From Ignatzschineria rhizosphaerae (GTDB lineage: Bacteria > Pseudomonadota > Gammaproteobacteria > Cardiobacteriales > Wohlfahrtiimonadaceae): a stretch of DNA of 64,000 nt. Made by a program: the position numbers and the translations under genes. Position 1 is the stretch's first letter. Each line of letters opens with the position of its first letter. Below the pieces are notes generated by a model. It was not told the origin of the DNA and ran no database searches. It saw only the letters and a program-made list of their open reading frames with translations. Positions 18,343 through 27,195 of this stretch are shown here, one piece after another. The stretch is from positions 988,501-1,052,500 of the forward strand of contig NZ_CP093379.1 in assembly GCF_022655595.1 (NCBI RefSeq). Reading direction: 5' to 3'.

Positions 18343-19869
18343 ATGTCTAAATTTTCAGATTTAAATTTAAATCCTATTCTTTTGACCGCTGTCGAAAAAA
18401 TGGGTTATGACACAGCAACTGAAGTGCAAACTAAAGTTATTCCAATGGCAATGGGCGGACAAGATGTCATGGTTTCAAGCCAAACAGGAAGTGGTAAAAC
18501 AGCCGCTTTCTTGCTGCCAATCCTCCATCAAATCATGGCAGAAAAAGACCTACCAGCATCTGATACTAATGAGGAAGAGAAAGGGCAGAAAAAAGGCCGA
18601 GGACGAGGTCGTAATCAGCGTTACTCAATGCCAGAACCACAAGCAATTGTGATGTGTCCAACACGTGAGCTTGCTTTGCAAGTTGCTGGTGAAGCAATTC
18701 AATTAAAGGGAAGTCATCGTAATTTCAGAGTAGCAACAGTTGTAGGTGGAATGCCTTATGGTCGTCAAATTCGCGAATTACAAAATGTTACACTTTTAGT
18801 AGCAACGCCAGGACGTTTAATTGACCTTTATAAACAAAGAGAAATTAGTTTTGATAAGGTAAGTTTCTTTATTGCCGATGAAGCGGATAGAATGCTCGAT
18901 ATGGGATTCTCAGAAGATCTTGAGACGCTCCATAAAAGCTGTATCAATAATCGTCAAACATTAATGTTCTCAGCAACATTCCCGCCAAAAGTAATGCACT
19001 TAGCAGAAGGAATGATGCATCATCCTATTCGTGTGGAAATTTCACCGAAAGATACGATTAACAAAAACATTACGCAAATTCTACATTGGGCAGATGGGCG
19101 TGAGCATCAGAAAAAAATGCTTCTTCATTGGCTTGAAAATGCAGAGATTGACCAAGCAGTTGTCTTTGTGCCAACGCAGCTTGATACAGAAGAGATTGCA
19201 GAAGAGTTACGTGATAAAGGGCTTTCTGTAGATTATCTTCACGGTGGAATGCAGCAACGAGTGAGAAACCGTTGTTTAGATAATTTACGTCGTGGTAAAA
19301 CAAAGATCTTAGTAGCAACAGATGTTGCTGCTCGTGGGATTGATGTGGAAACAATTACCCATGTCTTTAACTTTGGTGTGCCGCGTCAACCTGAAGATTA
19401 TGTTCATCGTATTGGTCGCACAGGTCGTGCGGGACGTGAGGGGATTGCTGTAACATTTGTCCACTTTAAAGATAAGCGTTTACTTGATGCGGTTGAAAAC
19501 TTTATTCAGCTTGAGATCAAAGCGAGTATTATTGATGGTTTAGAGCCAAAAAGAGAACCTGTACGCAGTGCGCCTAAAGGTCGTGGTCGTGGCCGCGGTA
19601 ATGGCGGTCGTCCGGGTAGTCAAGCTCGTGGAAGAGGTCGTTCAGATGGACGTAGAAGTAGCGGCCGTAATGAGCGTGAAGCAGGTGCTGGTCGTCGTGA
19701 TGATCGCCGTGAAGGGGATCGTAAAGAAGGTGGACGTTCAGAACGTGCAGGTACAGAGCGTCGTGAAGATCGTGGACAACAAGAGCGCCAAGCACGCCCT
19801 GCAAGACGCGAACAGCGTCCGGCTGCAAATCGTAGTGAAGGTCGTCCAAGTCGCCGCGCAAGCCGTTAA
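18343..19869 (+). CDS. DEAD-box ATP-dependent RNA helicase (RhlE-like) with RG-rich tail
   Basis: A 508-residue helicase. It shows a Q motif with ATEVQTKVIPMAM, Walker A SSQTGSGKTAAF near residue 46, PTRELALQ, TPGRLID, the DEAD box IADEADRMLD near 180, SAT in MFSATFPPK, and motif VI HRIGRTGRAGR near 360. The last ~100 residues are an arginine-glycine-rich low-complexity tail, as in RhlE and cold-shock helicases that act on ribosome assembly or mRNA decay. The exact orthologue (RhlE, RhlB or DeaD) is not decided by eye. GGAG lies 11 bases before the ATG and inside a leader hairpin. Confidence 0.9.
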   Translation: MSKFSDLNLNPILLTAVEKMGYDTATEVQTKVIPMAMGGQDVMVSSQTGSGKTAAFLLPILHQIMAEKDLPASDTNEEEKGQKKGRGRGRNQRYSMPEPQAIVMCPTRELALQVAGEAIQLKGSHRNFRVATVVGGMPYGRQIRELQNVTLLVATPGRLIDLYKQREISFDKVSFFIADEADRMLDMGFSEDLETLHKSCINNRQTLMFSATFPPKVMHLAEGMMHHPIRVEISPKDTINKNITQILHWADGREHQKKMLLHWLENAEIDQAVVFVPTQLDTEEIAEELRDKGLSVDYLHGGMQQRVRNRCLDNLRRGKTKILVATDVAARGIDVETITHVFNFGVPRQPEDYVHRIGRTGRAGREGIAVTFVHFKDKRLLDAVENFIQLEIKASIIDGLEPKREPVRSAPKGRGRGRGNGGRPGSQARGRGRSDGRRSSGRNEREAGAGRRDDRREGDRKEGGRSERAGTERREDRGQQERQARPARREQRPAANRSEGRPSRRASR

Positions 19870-19893
19870 GAATTATCTGTAATAAGATTGTTA

Positions 19894-19924
19894 AGAAAGA
19901 GTGGTCTTTACCACTCTTTTTTGT
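19894..19924 (+). terminator. Terminator of the DEAD-box gene
   Basis: AAAGAGTGG and CCACTCTTT form a stem around a 6-base loop, followed by TTT, about 25 bp after the stop. Confidence 0.85.
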
Positions 19925-20014
19925 TATTTATTTGTTTAAATATTCGCTAATCAATAGTAATATTTCATGAATCTAGTAATATCTTTTTAAACTCTTGTAT
20001 ATTTTATACTATGC

Positions 20015-20587
20015 ATGTTTAAATCAAATAATGAGGTTAAATACGTCATGCCACAACAGCAATGGCACTCATTAGAAGCGCTATATACCATAACTTCTAA
20101 TGAGGGGAAAAGGCTATTAACAAAGTTACACGCTCTGTTAACAATAGAATCATTAACGCAAGGATTAGAAGCATTAGATCCGCAATTTAACGTAAATCTA
20201 CTCTCTTTAAAAGAGAGTGACGATTACTATAGCGAGATACTGATAAAGCCTAGAAAACTATGCCGCAAAGTCTTTTTAGAACTTTCAGGCGAGGCGATGA
20301 TTTATGCAGAGAGTCTTTGTGATCTTGAGGCAAAAGCGTGCTGTGAGTATTTAAATTGCGGCACAACTTCATTAGGGCGCAGATTGTTTAGTGGAAATAC
20401 TTTAGAACGATCGGAATTTAGTTATGCAATTTTTAAGGTACAGGCTTTGCCCATGGTTATTCAAAAGCGCCTTCAGCCCTCAAGCGAAATAATTTGTGCA
20501 AGGAGATCGCACTTCATTTTAGAAGAAGCGCCGTTGCTCATCACAGAGTGGTACCTTCCTGCGCTTTTGTTAAAAGGGGAATATTGA
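20015..20587 (+). CDS. ubiC: Chorismate--pyruvate lyase (UbiC)
   Basis: UbiC removes pyruvate from chorismate to give 4-hydroxybenzoate, the first step of ubiquinone synthesis. The 190-residue protein has the family pattern: a Leu-Cys-Arg-Lys-Val-Phe-Leu strand followed by AMIYAESL, the TTSLGRRLFSG loop, and the C-terminal ARRSHFILEEAPLLITEWYLP with the conserved Arg and the active-site Glu. The frame opens at 20015; an internal ATG at 20048 (MPQQQW) is an equally plausible start and would bring it closer to the ~165 residues of E. coli UbiC. No ubiA neighbour is present, unlike in E. coli. Confidence 0.8.
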   Translation: MFKSNNEVKYVMPQQQWHSLEALYTITSNEGKRLLTKLHALLTIESLTQGLEALDPQFNVNLLSLKESDDYYSEILIKPRKLCRKVFLELSGEAMIYAESLCDLEAKACCEYLNCGTTSLGRRLFSGNTLERSEFSYAIFKVQALPMVIQKRLQPSSEIICARRSHFILEEAPLLITEWYLPALLLKGEY

Positions 20588-20736
20588 TTCCCCAATAGAT
20601 TGCTAATGGGGTTAAGGAAGATCCTTAAAATAAATTTATAAGCGTTTAAATTAGATCATCAATGAAGATTTGAGTGGCTTGATAATTTTGAAATAAGTTT
20701 GTAAAAAATCACAATGTTACTATTGTTTTTATTATC

Positions 20737-20762
20737 TATCGTATATAAGTGTAAATACGATA
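20737..20762. promoter_or_regulatory. Palindrome upstream of the LysR gene, candidate operator
   Basis: TATCGTAT and ATACGATA are perfect 8-base inverted arms separated by 10 bases, 66 bp upstream of the regulator start. Size and symmetry fit a LysR-type (T-N11-A) recognition site and would suit autoregulation. Binding by this regulator is inference. Confidence 0.45.
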
Positions 20763-20828
20763 TAACGAGTAGCATTTATTAAGTATTTTGATGATAATTA
20801 TATATAGTACATTATTGGAGGAAGTGGT

Positions 20829-21749
20829 ATGACATTACGACTTATGAGAATTTTTAGGTCAGTAGCAGAGCATAAAAGTTTTAGTCGCGCAGCTGAAGAG
20901 CTTGATATTACAAGACCTGCGGTGAGCCAAGCAATTACACAATTAGAAGAATATTTATCTGTTAAATTATTTAATAGAACCACAAGACGGGTAGATTTAA
21001 CACCAGAAGGTGAACTCTATTATCATCATGCAGTTGATATTTTGGAACGAATGGGGGCAATGGAAGATCAATTGCAAAAACCACTTGAAGGTCCTGCAGG
21101 GCGTGTAAGAGTGGTAGCATCACCCTCTGTAGCTAGAAGCTATCTCCTTCCTCATGTTGTTAATTTTCAAAAAGCTTACCCCCATATTGAAATCTTAATT
21201 GAAACTCAGAGTAATAATTTAATCAGTTTTAATGAATCTGCGATTGATTTTGCGCTTCATGTCGGTGATAACTACCCACAAGATTTGGAGTCACAAGTAT
21301 TAGCGGATGTACATTTTGTCTGCTGTGCCTCTCCTGAGTATATTGCAGAATATGGAGAGCCAAAGACATTAGATGACTTAGAAAAACATAAGGCTGTTAA
21401 TTATTTTTCTGTCAATACAGGTAGAACTAACCCTTGGGGATTTATTCATAAGGAAGGGATTAGACATGTTCGTATGAATCATGATATTGCCGTGACGGAT
21501 GCTGATTCTGCGGTGGCTTATACTTTAGCCGGGAAAGGAATCTCTGTTTTTGCACTATTTTTAGCAGATGAATATCTTCAATCTGGAAAACTTGTACAGA
21601 TTTTAAAGGATTACCCAATTGCAAGTCGCCCTTTAAGACTTTTAAATATTCCTAATAAAGCGATGAGCCAACGCTTAAAACTCTTTTATGATTGGTTAAC
21701 CAAGATTGATAAAAAACCAGATGTAAAAAATTACGCTACCATAAGATAG
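20829..21749 (+). CDS. LysR family transcriptional regulator
   Basis: A 306-residue LysR-type regulator with an N-terminal winged helix-turn-helix (LMRIFRSVAEHKSFSRAAEE, then ITRPAVSQAITQLEEYL; residues ~4-45) and a periplasmic-binding-like effector domain (from ~90). A strong GGAGGAAG ribosome site precedes the ATG. It is convergent with sstT, so its target is not given by an adjacent divergent gene. The wording resembles the large CrgA/YhjC-like subgroup; the effector is unknown. Confidence 0.9.
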   Translation: MTLRLMRIFRSVAEHKSFSRAAEELDITRPAVSQAITQLEEYLSVKLFNRTTRRVDLTPEGELYYHHAVDILERMGAMEDQLQKPLEGPAGRVRVVASPSVARSYLLPHVVNFQKAYPHIEILIETQSNNLISFNESAIDFALHVGDNYPQDLESQVLADVHFVCCASPEYIAEYGEPKTLDDLEKHKAVNYFSVNTGRTNPWGFIHKEGIRHVRMNHDIAVTDADSAVAYTLAGKGISVFALFLADEYLQSGKLVQILKDYPIASRPLRLLNIPNKAMSQRLKLFYDWLTKIDKKPDVKNYATIR

Positions 21750-21764
21750 GGCAGCGTAATTGAT
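21728..21764 (-). terminator. Candidate terminator of sstT, inside the 3' end of the LysR gene
   Basis: On the minus strand AATTACGCTGCC pairs with GGTAGCGTAATT (one G-U pair), followed by T4. It begins 36 bp past the sstT stop and overlaps the last codons of the convergent gene. Confidence 0.6.
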
Positions 21765-21792
21765 ATCAATATAATTGATCAGCACTCCAATA

Positions 21793-21827
21793 ATAGGGCC
21801 TAGTTTTTATAATTAGGCTCTTTTTTT
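21793..21827 (+). terminator. Candidate terminator of the LysR gene, overlapping the 3' end of sstT
   Basis: GGGCCTA and TAGGCTC form a stem followed by T7. With the preceding entry it forms a reciprocal pair of terminators for the two convergent genes. Confidence 0.55.
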
Positions 21828-23029
21828 GTTGCCGCAAAATCAGCAGCTGCTGTAAAGAGTACATCTGTTGAGGAGTTTAAGGCGGTTTCTGTAGAATCTT
21901 GAATAACGCCTACGACATAACCAATTAAAACCAGTTGCATCGCAATATCATTATCGATATTAAAGAGCGCACAAGCTAGTGGAATAAGTAGTAAAGAGCC
22001 GCCAGCAACACCTGAAGCGCCACAAGCACCAATTGTTGCAAAAACACTTAAAAGTAGGGCTGATAAGAAATCAACCTCAATCCCAAGGGTATTCACCGCA
22101 GCCAATGTAAATACGGTAATGGTCACTGCAGCGCCCGCCATATTAATGGTTGCGCCTAGTGGAATGGAGACCGCATAGATCTCTTCTCTAACTCCCAATT
22201 TACGACTAAGCTCGATATTGACAGGAATATTAGCCGCTGAACTTCGGGTAAAAAAGGCTGTCATGCCGCTTTCTCTAATGCACTTAAATACTAATGGATA
22301 AGGATTTTTGCGTATCATCATGTAAACAAGCGCAGGATTGACAATAAGGGCTACTACCGCCATTGCAATTAATAAAACAACGACAAGTTGTAAGTAAGCT
22401 TTTATTCCCTCAAAACCGGTTTCAGCAATTGTGATGGAGACAACACCAAAAACACCGAGAGGCGCTATAAGAATAATTTTTTTAATAACATTGGTCACAA
22501 GTTTTGCTAAATCTTGAAATAGATCCCGCGTTGATTGATTGGTCGTTCTTAAAGTAAAGCCAAAAAGTGCTCCCCAAGAGATTAAACCAATATAGTTAGC
22601 TGTTACTAATGCATTAACCGGGTTATCTACCATATTCATAAATAGTGTATGGAGTACTTCTTTAATATCCGCAGGACCTCGAGCTTCTGCGCTACCAACA
22701 TCTAAAGGAACGGTAATAGGATAGATAAAGCTAATGGTAACAGCCACTAATGCTGCAAAGAAGGTGCCGCAAAGATAGAGTAGAATAATTTTCTGCATGG
22801 TCCCACCACTATCTTGTTTTTGATAGTTAGAGATCGCAGCAATAATCAAAATAAAGATTAAAACAGGGGCGATTGCCTTTAAAGCACCGACAAAGAAATC
22901 ACCCATAATGCCAACGGATTGCGCGACACCAATAGGGAAGAGAAAGCCAACAATAACCCCAAGGATAAGACCGATAAGAATTTGTTGTACGAGACTAAAG
23001 CAATTGATAAATTTAAATAATGCACTCAT
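21800..23029 (-). CDS. sstT: Serine/threonine:Na+ symporter (SstT)
   Basis: A 409-residue DAACS-family transporter close in length to E. coli SstT (414). It shows the FVGALKAIAPVLIFILIIAAIS opening, the HP1-like TRSSAANIPVNIELSRKLGV stretch, IPLGATINMAGAAVTI with the cation motif, and GASGVAGGSLLLIPLACALF. It imports serine and threonine with sodium. Transcribed alone toward the LysR gene. Confidence 0.93.
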   Translation of the reverse strand: MSALFKFINCFSLVQQILIGLILGVIVGFLFPIGVAQSVGIMGDFFVGALKAIAPVLIFILIIAAISNYQKQDSGGTMQKIILLYLCGTFFAALVAVTISFIYPITVPLDVGSAEARGPADIKEVLHTLFMNMVDNPVNALVTANYIGLISWGALFGFTLRTTNQSTRDLFQDLAKLVTNVIKKIILIAPLGVFGVVSITIAETGFEGIKAYLQLVVVLLIAMAVVALIVNPALVYMMIRKNPYPLVFKCIRESGMTAFFTRSSAANIPVNIELSRKLGVREEIYAVSIPLGATINMAGAAVTITVFTLAAVNTLGIEVDFLSALLLSVFATIGACGASGVAGGSLLLIPLACALFNIDNDIAMQLVLIGYVVGVIQDSTETALNSSTDVLFTAAADFAATKKEPNYKN

Positions 23030-23094
23030 GTATGACTGTCCTATGATACTAATACAGTCTGAGAATAGCGTAAGATCTTGAGAGTAACAAGATG

Positions 23095-23553
23095 TTAACT
23101 AAATATATTGTCTTTTAACCAACGCTCGACAATAATTGCCGCTGAAATTGCATCTAATGTTGCTTTTTTTCCTTTTTGTGAAGGCTTTAAATACTGCTCA
23201 CTTTGCGATGAGCTATAAGACTCATCAACCTCATAAACTGCCAGCCCATATCTTCCGTGAAGCCTATTCATAAATTTGCGAATGATTTTGATATGCTCGG
23301 TTTCTGTCCCATCTTGCGTGTACGGGATACCAACAATAAATGCATCGGGCTGCCAGTCATCTAGTAGTTTTTGAATCGCATTCCAATCGGGTTGATTATT
23401 GGTAACTTTAAGAATAGAAATAGGCTGCGCAGTCTCTGTAAGAAGATTGCCGACAGCCACGCCTAAATTCTTAGTACCAAAATCAAACCCTAATACGATT
23501 TCTAAGGTTTGATCGCTCTTATATTGCCCTAATGTGGGAGTTTTTCTATTCAT
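23095..23553 (-). CDS. ruvX: Putative pre-16S rRNA nuclease / Holliday junction resolvase YqgF (RuvX)
   Basis: A 152-residue RNase H-like nuclease. The first acidic residue is in GFDFGTKNLGVAVG, the VGIP motif (FIVGIPYTQDGTET) follows, then VYEVDESYSSSQSEQ with the second acidic pair and LDAISAAIIVERWL with the last aspartate. YqgF trims the 5' end of 16S rRNA in E. coli. Here it is the last gene of pepN-nitroreductase-ruvX; only 3 bp separate it from the gene before. In E. coli it pairs with yqgE, which is not seen here. Confidence 0.9.
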   Translation of the reverse strand: MNRKTPTLGQYKSDQTLEIVLGFDFGTKNLGVAVGNLLTETAQPISILKVTNNQPDWNAIQKLLDDWQPDAFIVGIPYTQDGTETEHIKIIRKFMNRLHGRYGLAVYEVDESYSSSQSEQYLKPSQKGKKATLDAISAAIIVERWLKDNIFS

Positions 23554-23556
23554 GCT

Positions 23557-24105
23557 CTAATTAAGTTCTGTGACAAAATCATGATAGGATTGTTTGGGAA
23601 AAGGCAAGGGAGTTTTATCAGGATAGCCATACCAAAACATCCCTTCAATAACCTCCTCTTGAGGGTTAATCCCAAAAATAGCGTAGACTTCCTTCTTAAA
23701 GAGAAGAGAGCCTGTTGACCATTTACTACCAATTCCATCTTCTGTTAATGATTGCATCATAATATATAATGCAATGCTAAGTGTTGCGTAATCTTCATGA
23801 GCGGTTTTTTCATCTTCTTGAACCTTCCGCGTGGCTAATACCCAACCTGGAATTGCTCGCCAGCGGTTTAATTTCTTTTCTGCTGTTTGTGGATCACGAG
23901 AAGAGAACTCTTTTTCTGCATATTGTAAAAATTGTGTTTTACTCTTTTCTCCTAGAAGATAGAAGCGGCAAGGTTGAGTATGATGATGGTTAGGAGCAAA
24001 AACAGAGAGTTTCAACGCTTTTTCAATTAATTCATACGGCACAGCATCTGGTTTAAAATGATGGATCGTACGGCGATTTTGAATAAGTTGGGTGACTTGA
24101 CTCAT
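23557..24105 (-). CDS. Nitroreductase family protein (FMN-dependent)
   Basis: A 182-residue protein of the nitroreductase fold. RRTIHHFKPDAVPYELIEKALKL is the FMN-phosphate-binding start, APNHHHTQPCRFYLLGE the second conserved block, and EDGIGSKWSTGSLLF plus EVIEGMFWYGYPDKTP the C-terminal cofactor-binding parts. Physiological substrate unknown. Its start overlaps the pepN stop by four bases (ATGA), so it is translationally coupled to pepN. Confidence 0.85.
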   Translation of the reverse strand: MSQVTQLIQNRRTIHHFKPDAVPYELIEKALKLSVFAPNHHHTQPCRFYLLGEKSKTQFLQYAEKEFSSRDPQTAEKKLNRWRAIPGWVLATRKVQEDEKTAHEDYATLSIALYIMMQSLTEDGIGSKWSTGSLLFKKEVYAIFGINPQEEVIEGMFWYGYPDKTPLPFPKQSYHDFVTELN

Positions 24106-26663
24106 TGAAGGATCCTTTTTAATTGGTCAAATAGATTATTAGAAATATTGGGTGCTTTCATCATACCATTAATGATTGCCGTGACTTCTGTTTGAAGAGG
24201 ATTAGGCAGTCTTGCAAGTTTAGTGAAAGGCGTAATTAATCTTGCCGCAGTCACAGAGTTAATCGCATCAATTATCAGTATCTCATTGGCAATCCATTGA
24301 TAAAGTGGAGTGCCTATTTTGGCAAGGGCATAACGATTACGGCCAATTGCACCAACAATAGCTCTTGCTCTGTTAGGGTTTTGACGATTAAAGCCTGGGT
24401 GATTGACAATTTTATCTAGCGTTTCCATTGTTAAATGAGGATTACGTTCTTGTAAGCCAAACCAACGATCTATCAGTGTCGAGTAATCCTGATACTTTTC
24501 ATAGTAGTCTTGAATCATCGCCTCTTTTTGAGGAATATCTTGCCACACAGCGTATTTTAAAGCCCAGCTAATATCTGTCATATTGGTAGCTGTTTTATAT
24601 TGTTCTGTGATTAACGCTTGGCATTCTGGCAGGAAAGAGAGGAACTGTAGCGCAATATTTTTAATTGCTCGTGAATCCACATGATCATCTTGAAAATCAT
24701 GATAGAGTTTTAACCACTCTTCTTTGAAGCGAGTTGCAATATGCGTCTCAATTTTTTCGCGAGTATGGCGAAGAGAGAGGATATTTTCAGTCTCCATTAA
24801 ACCAAGATAGTAGCCATCATCTGCAAAGGTTAATAATAGCGCACAAAATGCCGGATCTTGATATGCAAATTCAAAAAGTGGCTCAAACGCATCGGCAATT
24901 AGATGGGCCATTTGAGTTTTTGATAATTCTTGAGAAAAGACAACTTTAATGACAAGGTTTTGTAACGCTTCCCATTTAGCAAAATAGTCTGTTTCATAAG
25001 CAATCAGGGTTTTAAGCTCAGCTAATGAATAATCATAATCTAAAACAACCGGTGCGGAAAAGTCACGAAGTAATGAGATGACTGGTAATTCTTCAATATT
25101 ATGAAAAACCAAGCATTGCTCATGCGTGGTAAGGGTAAAGGTCTCTTCTAGTAATATCTCCCCTTTTTGTGAAAATAGGGCATATTTCACAGGGATAGGC
25201 ATAGGGTTTTGTAATGCCTTAGAAATAGGATCATAAAGAGACTGTTTAAGAGAGAGTCTGAGCTCTTTTTTATCGGCATCATAATGCGTTGCTGCTTTTA
25301 AGATAGGGGTTCCGCGCTGGCTATACCATAAGGGGAAGCTATCAAATAGACGAGGATTTTCAGACTTCATTGCCTGATAAAAGTCATCTACTGTCGCTGC
25401 CATCCCATCAAATTCTTTAATATAGCGCTGAAAGCCTTTGTCAAATCCCTCTTTACCTAAAATGGTTTGATAAAGGCGAATAATCTCAGCCCCTTTTTCA
25501 TAAGTGGTTGTGGTGTAGATATTTTCAATAGAGCCCACAGCATCAGGTCTCACTGCATGAGATAAAGGGCCTTGATCGTAAGGAAATTGGTAAGTTCTTA
25601 AAAAGTTCACATCTTCAATTCGGCGAATACCAGGATGCTGCTCTTGGGAGATAAACTCTTGCTCTCTAAAAACCGTTAATCCCTCTTTTAAAGAGAGATT
25701 AAACCAATCTTGGCAAGTAATACGATTACCTGTCCAGTTGTGAAAATATTCATGTCCCACAACTGCTTCTACAAAGTTAAACTCATTATCCGTTGCCGTT
25801 TCTGGTGTTGCAAGAATGCAGCTAGTATTGAAAAGATTAAGTCCTTTATTCTCCATAGCGCCGCTATTAAAGTCATCAACTGCTACAAGGTTATAATAAT
25901 CTAAATCACACACAAGATTAAAGCGCTCTTCATCCCATTTCATTGCTTTTTTTAATGAATCTAACGAAAATTGGCAACGATGGATATCTTTTTTATCTGC
26001 ATATACTCGCAATCTTACAGGTTTACCATCCGGGCGGATATGAGTATCTTCAATATACTCAAGATCTCCGGCAACAATGGCAAAGAGATAGGTCGGTTTA
26101 AAGAAGGGGTCTTCCCAAATTGCGTAATGTGCTGTTTGGCTATATTCCCCCTCTTCAATTAAGTTGCCGTTAGAGAGAAGGACGGGATATTTCTTATCAG
26201 CAATTAATTTAACGCGATAATTTGTCATAACATCAGGGCGATCAAAGAAATAGGTAATATTTCTAAAGCCCTGGGGTTCACAATCACTAAAAAACATCTC
26301 ATTTGAGAGATAGATGCCACTAAGCGCGGTATTACTGCTAGGGTCGATAGTGTTAATAATCTCAATCACATTATTTTTTTGAGATAAAATTAAAACTAGA
26401 TGATTGTTATCAAAGATATATTCACTAGGATCTAAGGGTTTTTCATCAATGAAGATCTGTGTTAAGACAAGTTCGTTTGAGCCGTGAAGCTTAATTTCAA
26501 AAGGTGCTTGGCAGGTATCATTAAATTGAAGTTCAAATTTACCGGCAATTTGTGTTTGTGTTGGATCTAATGTGATCGTTAATTCGTAATTGTGGACTTT
26601 AAAGTGCGGCGCTTGATAATCAGAGCGGTAAATTTGATGGTCATTTTTATAAGAAAATGGCAT
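24102..26663 (-). CDS. pepN: Aminopeptidase N (PepN)
   Basis: An 853-residue M1-family zinc aminopeptidase of the cytoplasm that removes N-terminal residues from peptides. GAMEN is present in FNSGAMENKGLNLFN, and the zinc site is VVGHEYFHNWTGNRITCQDW (HEXXH) with the third ligand Glu in LKEGLTVFREQE. The C-terminal ~400 residues form the helical domain typical of the proteobacterial PepN type. First gene of a three-gene operon. Length is close to the E. coli enzyme (870). Confidence 0.95.
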   Translation of the reverse strand: MPFSYKNDHQIYRSDYQAPHFKVHNYELTITLDPTQTQIAGKFELQFNDTCQAPFEIKLHGSNELVLTQIFIDEKPLDPSEYIFDNNHLVLILSQKNNVIEIINTIDPSSNTALSGIYLSNEMFFSDCEPQGFRNITYFFDRPDVMTNYRVKLIADKKYPVLLSNGNLIEEGEYSQTAHYAIWEDPFFKPTYLFAIVAGDLEYIEDTHIRPDGKPVRLRVYADKKDIHRCQFSLDSLKKAMKWDEERFNLVCDLDYYNLVAVDDFNSGAMENKGLNLFNTSCILATPETATDNEFNFVEAVVGHEYFHNWTGNRITCQDWFNLSLKEGLTVFREQEFISQEQHPGIRRIEDVNFLRTYQFPYDQGPLSHAVRPDAVGSIENIYTTTTYEKGAEIIRLYQTILGKEGFDKGFQRYIKEFDGMAATVDDFYQAMKSENPRLFDSFPLWYSQRGTPILKAATHYDADKKELRLSLKQSLYDPISKALQNPMPIPVKYALFSQKGEILLEETFTLTTHEQCLVFHNIEELPVISLLRDFSAPVVLDYDYSLAELKTLIAYETDYFAKWEALQNLVIKVVFSQELSKTQMAHLIADAFEPLFEFAYQDPAFCALLLTFADDGYYLGLMETENILSLRHTREKIETHIATRFKEEWLKLYHDFQDDHVDSRAIKNIALQFLSFLPECQALITEQYKTATNMTDISWALKYAVWQDIPQKEAMIQDYYEKYQDYSTLIDRWFGLQERNPHLTMETLDKIVNHPGFNRQNPNRARAIVGAIGRNRYALAKIGTPLYQWIANEILIIDAINSVTAARLITPFTKLARLPNPLQTEVTAIINGMMKAPNISNNLFDQLKRILQ

Positions 26664-26790
26664 GGCTATCCCTAACTGTTATGATGGCTATTATTGTTGT
26701 GTTGAACACTTTACGAAGTGTACCATTTTCCCTGTATCTGTAGGTAAACTTTGGCATAAAATGTATAAAATTACTGAACCTTTATGATGC

Positions 26791-26816
26791 AAAAAAGAGT
26801 GCAGAGCACTCTTTTA
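26791..26816 (-). terminator. Hairpin with minus-strand T run downstream of repeat copy B
   Basis: AAAAGAGTGC and GCACTCTTTT pair around AGA; on the minus strand a T run follows. It would end a transcript crossing the small frame at 26860-27012 before pepN. Confidence 0.6.
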
Positions 26817-26844
26817 TAGTTGATTTGGTTAAGAGAAATTATCT

Positions 26845-27064
26845 TATAGTCGATTTGGTTTAAGAATAGCTGTTTTCAAAGTAAAACAGTACAGCTTGTG
26901 AATCAAGCCCACTTGCACAATACCGGATAGAACCATTCTTACGCTTCTTATAACTGATGCGCCAGTAATCTGATTCAGTGACTTTTAAACCGATTTTATA
27001 GCTATTACGCATTAAATTCCGATATGAACCGAAAAAGGCTTAAAACTGCTGGCACGTAATTTCA
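26845..27064 (-). repeat. Dispersed ~200-bp repeat, copy B (best preserved)
   Basis: Reverse complement of the unit at 10943-11144, with near-identical first 37 bases and an identical block of about 38 bases. Its far end, CTTAAACCAAATCGACTATA on the minus strand, matches the end of copy C. A second copy of the terminal TATAGT-GATTTGGTT motif sits at 26815-26832. Confidence 0.75.
26860..27012 (-). CDS. Small 50-residue protein encoded in repeat copy B, unknown function
   Basis: An intact frame of 50 codons, MRNSYKIGLKVTESDYWRIS to LFYFENSYS. It contains a basic patch (KKRKNGSIR) and one cysteine. The other repeat copies keep parts of the same frame but have shifts and stops, so the repeat once carried this protein, or this frame is the surviving part of a larger gene: it stays open upstream of the ATG to a stop just before AFFGSYRNL. 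No good ribosome site is visible. I recognise no family. Expression is doubtful. Confidence 0.4.
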   Translation of the reverse strand: MRNSYKIGLKVTESDYWRISYKKRKNGSIRYCASGLDSQAVLFYFENSYS

Positions 27065-27195
27065 AAAAACATGCAAGCATTCGACCCAGTTGCTCATCAA
27101 CCTATTTTAGGAGGATGACTTACTAATAAATTTCGACTTCTGATTTTATTTGAAAATCACTATACTATAGAATAATATTGCTATTTGAAATAGAA

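Noticed and set aside
19568-19882. Open frames in other frames and on the opposite strand across the helicase tail
   Set aside because: They arise from the repetitive Arg/Gly codons of the real tail and have no ribosome site or family features.
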